A stretch of DNA of 60,000 nucleotides from Bolinopsis microptera. Taxonomy: Eukaryota > Ctenophora > Tentaculata > Lobata > Bolinopsidae. The stretch is taken from positions 3,553,675 through 3,613,674 of the forward strand of contig NC_087078.1 of assembly GCF_026151205.1 (NCBI RefSeq), written 5' to 3'. Below the pieces are notes generated by a model. It did no database searches. It was not told the origin of the DNA and was given only the letters and a program-made list of their open reading frames with translations. Of this stretch, positions 34,601 to 45,729 are shown in pieces; position 1 is the first letter of the stretch; the number at the start of each line of letters is the position of its first letter. The position numbers and the translations under genes are program-made.

Positions 34601-37600
34601 AGATGCTGAATTGCTTAAAACTTTGCAATTATATAATGCAACTCTATAAAGCTGTAATTATAAATAACCAACGTTATCTATACATGATCAATGGTAATCA
34701 ATTGCATGGTGCTTCAAATACCTAAAGCCAGTTTAAATTGAACAAACCTGAGGAGCAATGAGTCGTGGGGCGAGGCCAGGGAAGGGACTCACTGCATGTC
34801 TCAGTTCTAGGTACTGTTTGTACTGGTAGGGGTCTCCAAAGTATACCTGACCATTCATTGCTGGTCCCACTGGGCCTAGCGAACCCTGATGAGAACGCTA
34901 TGTTAAGAGTTCAGTAATTTGGTTTAAAATTTATACTTTAATTATAATGAAGCAAATCATAAAACTAAAGCTCACGGCATTTTATTTATTAATTCTTTTA
35001 AATGAAATTTAATTACACTGATAAAAGATTTGTCTCCCACGCGATATTGAAAAACTTGATGCATGATATAATGTGAATTTGGTTCTCAAAAGTCTTTTAA
35101 AAACGATCAATATTTCGCCGAATCAAGACCCCTTGACCTGCCGTTACTATAATACGAGTATTGCTGAAAGCCCGTAACTAAAAACCCGCTCCTAATATTA
35201 TAGTTCTTTATAAAATAATCTTTATACATCTATATTAATCGCACCTGGACAACCACCGGCAGACCAGGTGTGGAGCATATTAGAGTAAAAAATATCAGAT
35301 CATGGCCAAGAAGGACCGAATCCTTCTGATCGGAGCCGACCTCGGCATGATTGGAACTAAAAAATCGTCAGCATGAAAAACGGCTCGATTATCAGAGACT
35401 TATGTTATGCATTTTTCATTTTTGTGAACAACTTTCAAATGAAAAATGAAACATATATTTTAACACTATGAAAATAATGGTATAGAAGAATTCTGCTGAT
35501 TATTTACGATAGTGCAAAAAACTTGAGATTTAAAGTTCTCTGAGGGCAAAATGGTGTACGGGGAACCGGACACAAGAACGGAGGACACGAGGGCGGTTAC
35601 TTTCCGGTGATATACATTTTAACATGGACAGTGAACGCGGGGGCGGAACCAAACACCGTTATACTTATAAATAAAGAACCAGCAACAAACTCGTAACTTG
35701 GTGTAGTTACATGGATGCATGTATGTCCTCACAATCACATACCGTTGTTTGAAAACCCGTGTAATCCTATGAGCCCCCTACTAAGAAGAAGAATCCTATG
35801 GGTCCCCCGCTCTTGTGTCCACCACCCTAAGGCACTATTGTGTCCTCTGCCCTCGTGTCCTATACCCGGTGTACGAGATCTAGCGAAATCCCCTAATTAT
35901 TAGTCTATCGACAAACAATCTGTCCTTGAGCTATCGGCAACAAACAAAAAGAACTGAGTCGTAACGACATAAGTTTACCTTTAAGGGGGGGGGGGGGGGA
36001 CAATGGATATTTTTTTGTGAAACTTGATTTCGAGATAGCAGTTGACCAACAAACTAGGACCAGTGACCGAACTTTTGAGGGGGTCCCAGACCCTAACCAC
36101 CAAACGGTGCCCGCGGGGCAGCCACGCCCATATTTGGTCCAAATTAGGCCCAATTTAGCCAAATACCCTGAACATGCCCAAAACCCAGATTTTAGGTGCT
36201 CTACTTGTAGCTAGTGGTCTCTTGAACTCGTATATGAAATTTCATCAAGATTGGACAAAAAATGACTGAGTTATGGGCCAAAAACCATATGCCCATATTT
36301 GGGCATACGCACCAAATTTGGTAGATTTCGTCCCATAAATTGGACAAATATCAATATTTTTGAATGAAACTTACTTTATAAGAAAGGTAAGCCTAAACTA
36401 CATATTCTCTGTAAGTTATAGCTTTATATCTGTTTAAATGTGGATACTAAGGCGAAAAAACCACAAAAAATGTACTAAATTGCCCGTATCTTGGTTCGCG
36501 ATATTCGCGGAATTGATCTCATTAAAATTGTAACAACTCAATCAGTTTTCAAACTTTTTGCATGAAATTTTCGGAATCGACTCGAAATCGCATTTCCACC
36601 TTATTTTGAGAACAGATTTTTTATTTAGGCCTCCAAAAAAATTTGGCGGCCAAATTCCAAAATTTTCCCGGAAAAATTCAGAATTTGGCCGCCAAATTTT
36701 TTTGGAGGCCTAATTCACAAATCTGTTCTCAAAATAAGGTGGAAATGCGATTTCGAGTCGATTCCGAAAATTTCATGCAAAAATTTTGAAAACTGATTGA
36801 GTTGTTACAATTTTAATGAGATCAATTCCGCGAATATCGCGAACCAAGATACGGGCAATTTAGTACATTTTTTGTGGATTTTTCGCCTTAGTATCCACAT
36901 TTAAACAGATATAAAGCTATAACTTACAGAGAATATGTAGTTTAGGCTTACCTTTCTTATAAAGTAAGTTTCATTCAAAAATATTGATATTTGTCCAATT
37001 TATGGGACGAAATCTACCAAATTTGGTGCGTATGCCCAAATATGGGCATATGGTTTTTGGCCCATAACTCAGTCATTTTTTGTCCAATCTTGATGAAATT
37101 TCATATACGAGTTCAAGAGACCACTAGCTACAAGTAGAGCACCTAAAATCTGGGTTTTGGGCATGTTCAGGGTATTTGGCTAAATTGGGCCTAATTTGGA
37201 CCAAATATGGGCGTGGCTGCCCCGCGAGCACCGTTTGGCGGTTAGGGTCCGGGACCCCCTCAAAAGTTCGGTCACTGGTCCTAGTTTGTTGGTCAACTGC
37301 TATCTCGAAATCAAGTTTCACAAAAAAATATCCATTGTCCCCCCCCCCCCCCCCGCAGTAGAATATCAACAATAGAATACGAATTAAACATACTCTCATG
37401 TTGTTACGACTCAGTGAGTCGTTTTCTTTCTTTCTTAAAGCAATAATATATTATTGCTTTAAGATATATATATATAAGATATATATATATATAAGATATA
37501 TATATATATAAAATATATATATATATTTTATATATATATATAAATAACTGTGTAGGGTTATATATATTGTATATTATTACACAATATATAAAAATATTAC

Positions 37601-39549
37601 CATATAATAATAATAATGTATATACCTTACGAGACATATTTAAATGGTACGAAAGTCAGTGGTTTTTCGAAAATACACCATATTTTCGGACTAAAATTTA
37701 GGTCACCATCATTATTTTCCCCAAATTATTTTTCATGTATTTTCCTTAAATATGACTTTATCGATTCACTCTCAACTTATCAATATAGTAAGTTATAAAT
37801 ATGGTTCATCAAACAATTGATGAACACTAGTATATTCGATGATAAATTGCTTTAAAAATGATTTTGGGCACGTTCCATTAAAAATAAGCAAGCTCTGTCA
37901 CTACTATGTTGGTCACGGCGGTGACATTTCGGGAGTAGTGAAAGATAACAAATGCTAAAATAAGGATTATATTATAAGGAGTTTTTAAAAAATCCCCAAA
38001 TACCATGATTAATCATGGTATTTGATAAATACCACATTTCGTACCCCAAATTAAATTTAATTTGGGGTACGAAATGTGGCGGTTTTCGGAAAAATTTCCA
38101 TATTTTCGTTCCCAAATCATTTAAGTCATGTCTCGTAAGGTATATATATATATATATATATATGTATATACATTATCATTGTGATATTATTGTTTATATA
38201 CATATAATAGTCCTTAGTACATCAGTTACTATTGGTTCCATGTTGACTAAGTTAAGTTTTACCGCTAAGCATTTGAACAAAGCCTTCAAAGCCTTCAAGG
38301 CTCGTCAAATTGTCTCTTGTAATAAACTCAGTTAATGGTGGGAAATTTGAGCATTATTAAAGAGAAAAAAATCAGGCATCTATAACTATACATATAAACA
38401 CCTCCGGGATAGAATAATCAGCCGGGATAGAATAATCAATTCTGATAATCCCGGCTCCCACTGTTAGTTTTTTCCCGCTTTATAAATAACCCCGGCACTT
38501 AATTTCTACAATCCCGTCCCGCTAATTTGGCTCAACTAGATTTCAGATTTGGTTTCTTTTAATATCAACCATGAGAATTTCATCCGCGCACTGTCACGTG
38601 TTTTGATGACGCATATATAACGTGACTAACTACTACGACGCGCATTGGTCAAAAATGTCACGTGACCTATGACTTAACGTAAGAACTATAACATATATAT
38701 ATACGTACAAATATACTTGATCTACGTATGAATTGAATTGCAGGCGGTGGCAAAGATCCAGCACACTGCTTGTATTACTTAGACTCTTCCATTACTTCCA
38801 TTATTCTGGACCAGTTCCAGAATTTGTCTTGACGGTAATTACATTAGTCGGTAAATTTTGTCGTAGCGAGTGCACTGTTTGATATGAGCCATGTATTATA
38901 GTCGTATACTTTGATGAACTTCATGACACGATATCAACTCCACCTTTTTTCGCTTGCCAGGCTTAACTCGACGCCCCTTATTCATGCTATATTCATTAAA
39001 CGTTCGGACTGAGGAACTATGTATAAATAGAACGCAAATTTCAACTGTCATAGTACCTAATTAGTTTTATTTATCTAGTAGTTATATAATATACGTCCCA
39101 ATTCCATTTCATATTTCCTATACTGATCAGATATATCTAGAATGAAAGGTAAATATTAAAACTAATTAGCACTTAGCAAATATAATCCCTGTGCGTGACG
39201 GCGTTATGTGATTGTGTGTTCTAAAGCCAGGATATTTGTATAGTTTTTTTACTTGAAGTTGATTCGCGGTTGCATAAGAGCATAAGTCAGCGTCTAACCC
39301 GAGAGCTCCTTTACATTATGATACGTTAAAGGTTTCCGAACCCTTTTCTATCTCAATTGTAATACAATTGAGATACAATTTGTATCCCAAAGAACTGTTA
39401 TTTGTCACTTGTAATATGTGAACAAGTATTAATCCACTTTTGGAAAGTAGTAATACAAAAGAGACAATTACCTGAAGTCTGTGGAAGGATTGCTGGTTGA
39501 ACTGGGCCGGTTGCAACTTTCCATAATTACCTCTCATACAGACCTCCGC
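28678..39549 (-). CDS. Eight-exon gene, unrecognised Ser/Pro-rich probably nuclear protein (5' end missing)
   Basis: Eight minus-strand exons join with matching phases: 39549-39472, 34885-34748, 32494-32340, 32098-31795, 30524-29679, 29507-29444, 29150-29023 and 28833-28678, ending in TGA. All introns are GT-AG. The joined length is 1,869 bp (622 residues plus stop) without an internal stop. The N-terminal visible part is Gly/Pro/Tyr-rich (FGDPYQYKQYLELRHAVSPF), then comes a GNP tripeptide repeat. The 846-bp exon opens with an acidic stretch (LLLPEIPDFTDDIF), continues Ser/Gln/Ile-rich, and has a basic patch (SGKRTRKVNKQ) that could be a nuclear localisation signal. The C-terminus ends VDFEKEFLF. 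I see no folded domain I can name; a transcription regulator is a guess from the acidic, Q/S-rich and basic segments. The first visible exon starts in phase 0 after an acceptor, so more exons lie upstream, possibly including those at 50 kb. Confidence 0.72.
31304..31376 (+). tRNA. tRNA-Lys (anticodon TTT)
   Basis: A full cloverleaf: acceptor GCCTGGT pairs with ATCAGGC, the D arm is GCTCAGTCGGTAGAGC, the anticodon arm TCAGACTTTTAATCTGA has TTT as anticodon, the variable loop is GGGTC, and the T arm is ACGGG/CCCGT around TTCGAGT. The A box (TAGCTCAGTCGGTA) and B box (GGTTCGAGTCC) are intact, and a TTTT terminator follows about 8 bp downstream. There is no intron. The gene sits antisense inside an intron (30,525-31,794) of the eight-exon minus-strand gene. 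The discriminator base reads T, whereas most metazoan tRNA-Lys have G; the next base is G. Confidence 0.95.
32495..33210. other. Intron sequence of the eight-exon gene
   Basis: Lies between exons 34748-34885 and 32340-32494. Apart from the minisatellite beginning at 33,213, no repeat, RNA or exon is evident here. Confidence 0.5.
33213..33757. repeat. 18-bp minisatellite, about 30 copies, intronic
   Basis: The unit gggtatccgagtagtagc repeats almost perfectly; a variant with agtatc replacing agtagc occurs in at least five units. One unit near 33,520 is 17 bp, shifting any reading frame. The 18-bp length keeps frames open (Gly-Tyr-Pro-Ser-Ser-Ser on plus, Tyr-Tyr-Ser-Asp-Thr-Arg on minus), but there is no start, splice site or conserved frame. 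It lies inside an intron of the minus-strand gene. Confidence 0.95.
33760..34745. other. Intron sequence, no features found
   Basis: Between the minisatellite and the exon at 34748-34885. Open frames here (for example 34,304-34,507) have no splice or domain support. Confidence 0.45.
35540..35690 (+). repeat. Copy of a dispersed repeat ending in AATAAAGAACC
   Basis: Shares ggaaccggacacaag, ggcgg-type words, a tactttcc segment, atggacagtg, gcggaacc, aacaccgt and aataaagaacca, in that order, with 47,885-48,095. The AATAAA suggests the 3' end of a transcribed element such as a retroelement tail or LTR; neither copy carries coding sequence. Confidence 0.7.
35985..37354. mobile_element. Nearly perfect 1.37-kb palindrome bounded by G/C runs
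   Basis: The left arm (35,985-36,660) and right arm (36,680-37,354) are inverted copies differing at only a few positions, with about 20 bp of non-matching centre around ttcccggaa at 36,670. The ends are a 15-nt G run on the left and a 16-nt C run on the right. No target duplication is evident and no transposase is encoded; the partial frames inside are mirrored between arms. It is probably a foldback/MITE-type element or an inverted duplication. It lies in an intron of the minus-strand gene, so its transcript could form a hairpin of nearly 700 bp. Confidence 0.93.
37440..37570. repeat. AT-dinucleotide-rich tract
   Basis: Tandem (at)n blocks separated by ag, followed by ataaaatatat and tttatatata, forming many self-complementary segments. 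It directly precedes a TIR element whose ends are themselves tata-rich. Confidence 0.9.
37619..38147. mobile_element. MITE-like element with about 19-bp terminal inverted repeats
   Basis: The left end tatataccttacgagacat (37,619-37,637) is repeated inverted at 38,129-38,147 as atgtctcgtaaggtatata. Subterminal segments also match: ggtacgaaa with ccatattttcg on the left, and their relatives on the right. The interior has two perfect short palindromes: ataccatgattaatcatggt (38,001) and the cccaaattaaatttaatttg run at 38,043. The flanks are TA repeats, so a TA target duplication cannot be separated from them. There is no coding capacity. Confidence 0.75.
38150..39470. other. Intron of the eight-exon gene, few features
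   Basis: No exon is found on the minus strand between the TIR element and the exon at 39,472. A tandem pair of ccgggatagaataatca lies near 38,405-38,440. The plus strand carries scattered CACGTG words (for example 38,595). Confidence 0.45.
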
Positions 39550-39550
39550 C

Positions 39551-39602
39551 TAACAAGGTTGCAAGGTTACAAGGTTACAAGGTTACAAGGTTACAAGGTT
39601 GT
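39551..39602. repeat. 10-bp repeat forming the pyrimidine tract of a splice acceptor
   Basis: Five copies of aaggttacaa-type units abut the acceptor of exon 39472-39549. On the minus strand they read ttgtaacc repeatedly and supply the pyrimidine-rich stretch before TTGTTAG. Copy-number change here would alter the branch-point to acceptor region. Confidence 0.85.
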
Positions 39603-39884
39603 TAACATAACATCAGCCATTCCAGACTTGAAAACGGCCAACTTTGCATCCTGAGCGCAGTATATGATTGTAAGCGTAAAATAAGCACTATCAACACAAA
39701 ATGTGCACAACATCAAAAATATGAACCTCTTAGTTAATTAAAGTTACATCCGCCATGAAGCATTGTCCAATGTCCATGTCTAAAATTATAAAGATCAGAA
39801 ACTTTGTGCCGTCTGCCCGGCTGAAGCGGCTCGAGATTCCGAGAAAACTAACCCCACAGGCCACAATGCAGAAGCTTGTATAGA

Positions 39885-40010
39885 ATAAATTCATATATGC
39901 AGATATATTTAGCTTGTCATCTAATGCGGCTGAGAAGAAAATGGCACGTGGCGAGTGTCTAGGACTGACTATAAGCGGAAAGCGGAGTCTGAATTACAGC
40001 TTCTGCTACT
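39885..40010 (+). repeat. Left copy of a 110-bp dispersed duplication
   Basis: Matches 41,425-41,525 over about 110 bp including tctaatgcggctgagaagaa and ggcacgtggcgagtgtct. The two copies are in the same orientation, about 1.5 kb apart, and bracket the attacacagg array. Confidence 0.9.
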
Positions 40011-40215
40011 ATGTGATTATGTGATTAATATTTTATCAACTATTTGGCAATGAATATGACTTAACACGTGTGAGGCTCTTATAATAACACAAGAGATTGT
40101 TTTCTTGTGTGTGCCTTGAAAGCAGGTGAATGCGAGAGAATCACATACAATGTTTTCAATCGTGTTAAACGTTACGTCACGTCAGCCGTCTAGGTAGAAT
40201 CAAAGTGAAAGACTG

Positions 40216-40530
40216 CCTGGATTACACAGGATTACACAGGATTACACAGGATTACACAGGATTACATAGGATTACACAGGATTACACAGGATTACATAGG
40301 ATTACACAGGATTACACAGGATTACACAGGATTACACAGGATTACACAGGATTACACAGGATTACACAGGATTACACAGGATTACAGTTTACACAGGGTT
40401 ACACAGGACTAGACAGGATTACACAGGATCACACAGGATTACACAGGATTACACAGGATTACACAGGATTACACAGGATTACACAGGATTACACAGGATT
40501 ACACAGGATTACACAGGATTACACAGGATT
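40216..40530. repeat. 10-bp (attacacagg)n minisatellite, about 31 copies
   Basis: An almost pure array with a few interrupted units near 40,383-40,415 (agtttacacaggg, actagacagg). Since 10 is not a multiple of 3, the plus frame cycles through the same protein repeat in all frames; it is not coding. Confidence 0.95.
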
Positions 40531-42280
40531 ACCGAGGCTATCGTGGCGCCTCGACCCTCGTAGTCTGTTTTATAGTCATAGGTATTTGAGTAGGTACGGT
40601 ATATTTGAGGGAGGAGGGGACCGAGGGACCGAGAGAGATGAAAAGGAGAGAGGAGGGAGTATTAAGTAGAAACTGACCGGTCTGGGGTATGGCTGCCGGA
40701 CCGGAAATAGCTCTGCTATTATAATACCCTGAAATCCAAGTATATCATGCTGTTCAACTATACTCATGTAATCTTAATGGAATCCGATTGAAACAATTGA
40801 TCGCTACGACGATACAAGTTTGTGCTAAGCCGATCTCAGGCACCATTGTAAGCACAATCGGACACTATATGGAGAGACACGAGAGGCCACTTTATGGCGC
40901 CCCCCGTAACTCGTACTCCGTTTTATAGAGTACGGCGTATTTTATATTGACCGCGTAACACCTGTATAATCACACACAACTAGGAACTGATCAGGAATAT
41001 TAACTTACTCTTAGATCCTTTGCAATCCTGTGTTATAGAAAAGTAGCATTTAGCAAGTAACAATCCAGATCATATTTCCAATTCGACGTTTGTTATATTA
41101 GGATCAGATTTCAAATTCAGACAAAAGTCGTTTTTTCGGTCACAGCTGATTAGGACAACAATCGCTGTCGGACAAAATTGAACCTGCTTGATTCCCTCGA
41201 AAAAAGATACAACAAAAAGATAAATCTAACAATATGACCCTGGTTTTACCAGGGTAGCTACCCTGGCATTGTTTGCTGAAACATTACCAGGGTAGCTGTA
41301 ATAACCCTTTTGATTACCAGTTATCTGTTCCTATGTGGGGAGGTCTTTGTCTGAACTTCAGGGAGAAGTGGTTTAACTTTATATTGCTTTATTGTGCTGC
41401 TCTGATGAAACGTGGCATCACAAACAGATATATTGAGCTTGTTATCTAATGCGGCTGAGAAGAAAATGGCACGTGGCGAGTGTCTATAGGACTGACTATA
41501 AGCGGAGTCTGAATTATAGCTTCTACAGAATATCGACAGAACTTCGACAGAATTGTAGCTATTGTTATGAGTAAGGTATGACCTAGAATTAAGGCAATGT
41601 CAGGATTCGCAATGTGAGAGGAATTAAAACATCAAAGACTTCTTTGAGGAGGTTTGATGGCCTGTGATGATATATTTTAATATTTTATGTTTTGCTTTGA
41701 CCAAACTGGCCACAAACAATAGTTTATGGACTATGGTGCCTCTTCGGAAATTCGGCTCCTCTGGCCATACTTAAGGCCGGAGAGACTTCTTGACTGGCCA
41801 AAGTAGGGCCGCAAGAATCATTAAATTAGGGCCGAAAAGCTATTATAGTATTAAATGAATTTCCCAACAATCAAGTTTTCCAAACGTTGTGGCAATGTGT
41901 TCTGAGATCAGCACCTACTATTGACATCTCAATCGAAACCAGAATTTTAAAATACTTTTTCAATGGTGATCAAAAACTCCGGGTATCTGATTTGTTTATA
42001 ACTATAATCCCGTCCACTCGAACATTCTGTCGACACGAAAACAAAAATTAGGGTACAAAAAAGCTGTACGGGGCAGCAATTTAGCAGGGGCGGCACATAG
42101 GTGGGAGGTGCGTCACGTATCGCCACTGCCCAAACTACAGACTATGACTGACGGTATAATGTTGAGAGAGTTTATCGGGGGACTTGTTTTTTCTGTTGCA
42201 AAATGTGGTTTTTGTTCCTCGACCTTTGGTATTGAGAGCATAAGTAGAAAATTGCAAAAGACTACAAAAAGAACAGATAC
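40531..42280. other. Non-coding stretch with the right copy of the duplication
   Basis: Positions 41,425-41,525 are the second copy of the 110-bp duplication. Around 41,230-41,300 the word ccagggtagct recurs with its complement. A minus-strand frame near 40,580-40,720 is open with a decent acceptor (GATTTCAG), but no donor or motif makes it convincing. Confidence 0.5.
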
Positions 42281-42281
42281 G

Positions 42282-42526
42282 TTCAAAGTCACATCATATA
42301 CTTTATTGGAAGTTATTTGACCGTTTATTCCGTGAACGGACATAATCCTGAACGGACATCAGAATGAACGCTCAAGGGGCCATCTACTTAGGACATCCGC
42401 ACAAATGTGAATTGTGACCGGACATTAAAAGGAACACTAAGGGCCTCTAGCGTCTAATTAATGTCCGTTCAAATAAAATACAGAAAAGTACCATTACATT
42501 TACATCGTATATGATGTGACTTTGAA
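42282..42526. mobile_element. 245-bp MITE-like element with 20-bp terminal inverted repeats
   Basis: The left end ttcaaagtcacatcatatac is matched perfectly, inverted, at 42,507-42,526. The interior contains gaacggaca words in both orientations (ccgtgaacggacat and atgtccgttc), giving further internal symmetry. No target duplication is clear from the immediate flanks, and it carries no coding sequence. Confidence 0.85.
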
Positions 42527-43989
42527 TCCCCCTAAGTCCTGGGACACCTTAGACATATATATCAACAAATAACACGTACGACAACGAGTACACAACGTAA
42601 GAAGACAACCACGGAAACTGAAAATAGCAACAAATGATGGTAATCCATGAGCATATGCAACTACAAATGTAATATTATGAACAAGTAAATAGGCATTGAC
42701 GCCCATGTCAGAGTTCAGGAGAATTGGAAGTCGTGTGAAACAACTCCCGGCTCACAATAGTTGTTAACGGCCCGGGGTATATAACTAGCAACTGCAACTG
42801 TATGATGGTTAGTGTCTTGAAATTGCCGTTCGCGTTATAGCTAGTGAAAAGGACAATGGGCTCCACATAAGATTCTTTCAGCACCCTGGGAGATTAATTG
42901 TCTGTTCCCAACAAGCACAGCGTTCCGACCGGTGCTATGAAACATGAATGGGGAATCAGAAAAAGGGCAAGACTATCGACGCTGATATAATCGAACTAGT
43001 TGTTTGAAAGATATACCTATATTATAGTGCTATAGTATCAGTATTAAGCAATACGCAGTAGCTAATAGCTTCTAAGCTATATTGACAACAAGGGGAGATT
43101 CCTGACTGCGAACAAAAGCCCCTCACTAAGTGCCACAATATGGGAGCAAGGGAAATGTAGTACAGGGGGGCAAGGAAAATGTAGTACAGGACACTATGTG
43201 TAGAGTGTACTGTGTAGTACATGGCACGCGTGTAGTCTGTGTGGTTTGGCACTACTTAGATTGATTGGTTTACAGCTGTCAATGTGGTGGTATTGTCCCT
43301 GAAACTGCGGGTTCTTTATTTAGCTTAAACCGTGAAAATGTGTATCTTGAACAAATGTGGTTACCGCATCAATGTTCGATTGGGCCAGGCCACAGGCCAA
43401 GGTTTGGAAAAGGTTGGAAATGATTTCAAGACTCCGAACCCAGTTCCAAATTATTTTACAATCTAATTACATACTGAAAAATGTCCAAGATGAAAGATAT
43501 GTAAATGGTACCATTTGCACTACCTCTTGACTTAAAGGTTTGAGTTGGATGAGGTTAAACGACCGGCTTAACAAACGGCTACTCCTCGCAGACAAGAGTA
43601 GTACTACTGCAGAGTGGTAACACTTTTCGCAATTTACAAACAAAAACTCATGGGCATTGGGCAACGCAGGGCAGTGCAGCGCTCCAGGGATACCAATTAC
43701 CAGTGCAGTAGCAATAAAGTAATACATTATGGAACAAATTAAAAACGATACACAACCTCATCAGAAACTCCACACGACTTATTTCTATATAATGACCAGT
43801 TCCAGCTCTTATGCAAATGAAGTGGATTAATATTAATTAGTATGAGGCCCATACCAGTTGCAGTGTAACGCAATACTCGTGAACTCAGTGTCACGTGACT
43901 GAGAACTATGAATAGCAGGCGGCTGACAACGCCGCCTCACAACACCTGTAGTTCCAAGCTCCGGTGCTGATGTTGGTAGCTGACATTGT

Positions 43990-44165
43990 CGGGTTAATAA
44001 TAGTTTACTAATAGGTTACTAATAGATTACTAAAATGTTACTAATAGGTTACTAATAGGTTACTAGGGTTACCAACAGGTTACCAATTTAGATTACTAGG
44101 GTTACTAGTAGGTTACTAGTAGGTTACTAGGTTACTCAATACTCGGGTAAGTACAGGTTGTTTAG
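43990..44165. repeat. 10-bp ggttactaat/ggttactagt minisatellite
   Basis: About 16 units of ggttactaat-type, in which aat changes to agt toward the right, with some units reduced to ggttac. Related gttac words continue sparsely to 44,260. Confidence 0.9.
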
Positions 44166-44357
44166 GTAACGAGTTTCTGGGCTACCACTTGGTTACTAGT
44201 TGACAAAGTCTCTATTAGTTACACGCATATAGGTAACCAAGTTACCAACCTTCATTTCGTTAAAAACTCAAACATCACTTTATCTTAGCGTCAACTTATT
44301 GCTTTACTCAAGATGAACGACCAAGTATGGCACCAATTCACGCTCCAGTCAAGTATT

Positions 44358-44425
44358 AGTTGCATGGTAACCATGCAGTAACTATGGTAACAATTGTTAC
44401 TATGATAACCATGGTAACCATGCAA
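44358..44425. repeat. Imperfect 68-bp palindrome of ccatggtaac words
   Basis: The stretch starts gttgcatggtaaccatgc and ends with ggtaaccatgcaac; the centre is aacaattgtt. Internal words such as GGTTACCATGG (minus strand) resemble RFX X-box halves. It may simply be a folded offshoot of the neighbouring ggttac repeat. Confidence 0.75.
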
Positions 44426-45240
44426 CTCACAAATCAATTCACCCAGTTACCAAGTGACCTGCACGCAACCATATCAATCAGTTTCCTGTATAAACCATGT
44501 CGCAATATTGCTGTTAACTGTTAATTAGCTGCTAACTACAAAGCATTCTTTCTAACCAGCCCAATCTCACAAAAGCAACACCAACATTCCTTAAAACAAT
44601 ATCGTTTATAACTCTAACAATTACAGACAACATTAACTTATGTGACAAAGGGTGACTAAAATTTTCCTGTTGAGCTTTATTCCGAATTGTAAGTAGAGCG
44701 ATCATAGTTGTATGTTGAGACAAGTTTCATTGAACTATAGATCGACACGCCCTGTTATAGTTGGATTGATCTCATTGAACGTTGGTGGGGGACCGGAAGT
44801 TAGACATCATTAATTCTTTAATCACAGTCAACAATCAACAGTGTCCATGCCGAGTGACAGACGCCATCTTCAGATAGCTGTACTGGATATGATAACCGAG
44901 GGGCCTTATTGTCTGCAATTCTAGTTGATTTATGATTGATTAATACTTGTCAGACCAATCAGCAACTGATTGGTATGATTGTTAATTGTCTAGGTGTAGT
45001 TAAATTTCGCCGTTCATATGGTTATAATTATTGTTCCCATAGATAAATATTTTCCATTGTTCCAAGTACAGAGGACTGAATGTAAGCGTACGAGTTATTC
45101 GACCTGACAGTTCGGATGAAACTCCACAACAATAATCGATGAGTTATTGGTGGACGAAGCCAACATCCACATTCCACTATTGTTATAAACAATTTCTTCT
45201 AACTCTTAATGCTTAATGAATACCCATAATTACCCTTGCA

Positions 45241-45279
45241 GGTACCAACTGTATTCACACTCAGTATTTTACAATACGA
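45241..45279 (+). other. Possible micro-exon (low support)
   Basis: A 39-bp open stretch sits between a good acceptor (ACCCTTGCAG) and a good donor (GAG|GTGAGG) on the plus strand, encoding VPTVFTLSILQYE in phase 0. No neighbouring plus-strand exon was found, so this may be chance. Confidence 0.15.
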
Positions 45280-45429
45280 GGTGAGGGTCGGGACCTATAG
45301 ACAAACAAAAAAAACTTGCTTATACATTTCAATCATCATTATCGTTCAGACTCAATTACCAAGCAGTTGTGACTTTAAGATAAGAGCATGTTCCACGTTT
45401 TTCTGTCACCAAATAAATCTTAGAACCTT

Positions 45430-45728
45430 GTCGCATCAAACAACCCTAAGTCGTAACACCAAGTCACCCAGTTACACACAACCCTAACACCAAGTCACCC
45501 AGTTACACAAAACCCTTACACCAAGTCACCCAGTTACACACAACCCTTACACCAAGTCACCCAGTTACACACAACCCTTACACCAAGTCAACCGGTTACA
45601 CACCACCCTAACACCAAGTCAACCAGTTACACACAACCCTTACACCAAGTCAACCGGTTACACACCACCCTAACACCAAGTCACCCAGTTACACACAACC
45701 CTTACACCAAGTCATCCAGTTATCAAGA
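45430..45728. repeat. 31-bp minisatellite, about 9-10 copies
   Basis: The unit begins acaccaagtcacccagttac and recurs every 31 bp. An alternate version (aaccggttacacaccacc) occurs in two or three units, alternating with the common one, which suggests a higher-order 62-bp duplication. Confidence 0.93.
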
Positions 45729-45729
45729 A

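Noticed and set aside
35301-35390. 28-codon plus-strand ORF containing ILLIGADLGMIG, like a nucleotide-binding loop
   Set aside because: Too short, without a splice site or neighbours; a chance match.
35905-37399. Mirrored ORFs of 61-91 codons on both strands of the palindrome
   Set aside because: The same sequence is read from each arm; no domain, no splice signals, and the frames end at the homopolymer runs.
40205-40669. 154-codon ORF with DYTGLHRIT repeats
   Set aside because: It arises from the 10-bp attacacagg array, which reads the same in every frame.
43467-43727. 86-codon minus-strand ORF with a hydrophobic start
   Set aside because: No splice context, no recognisable motif, and frequent open frames of this length are expected by chance.
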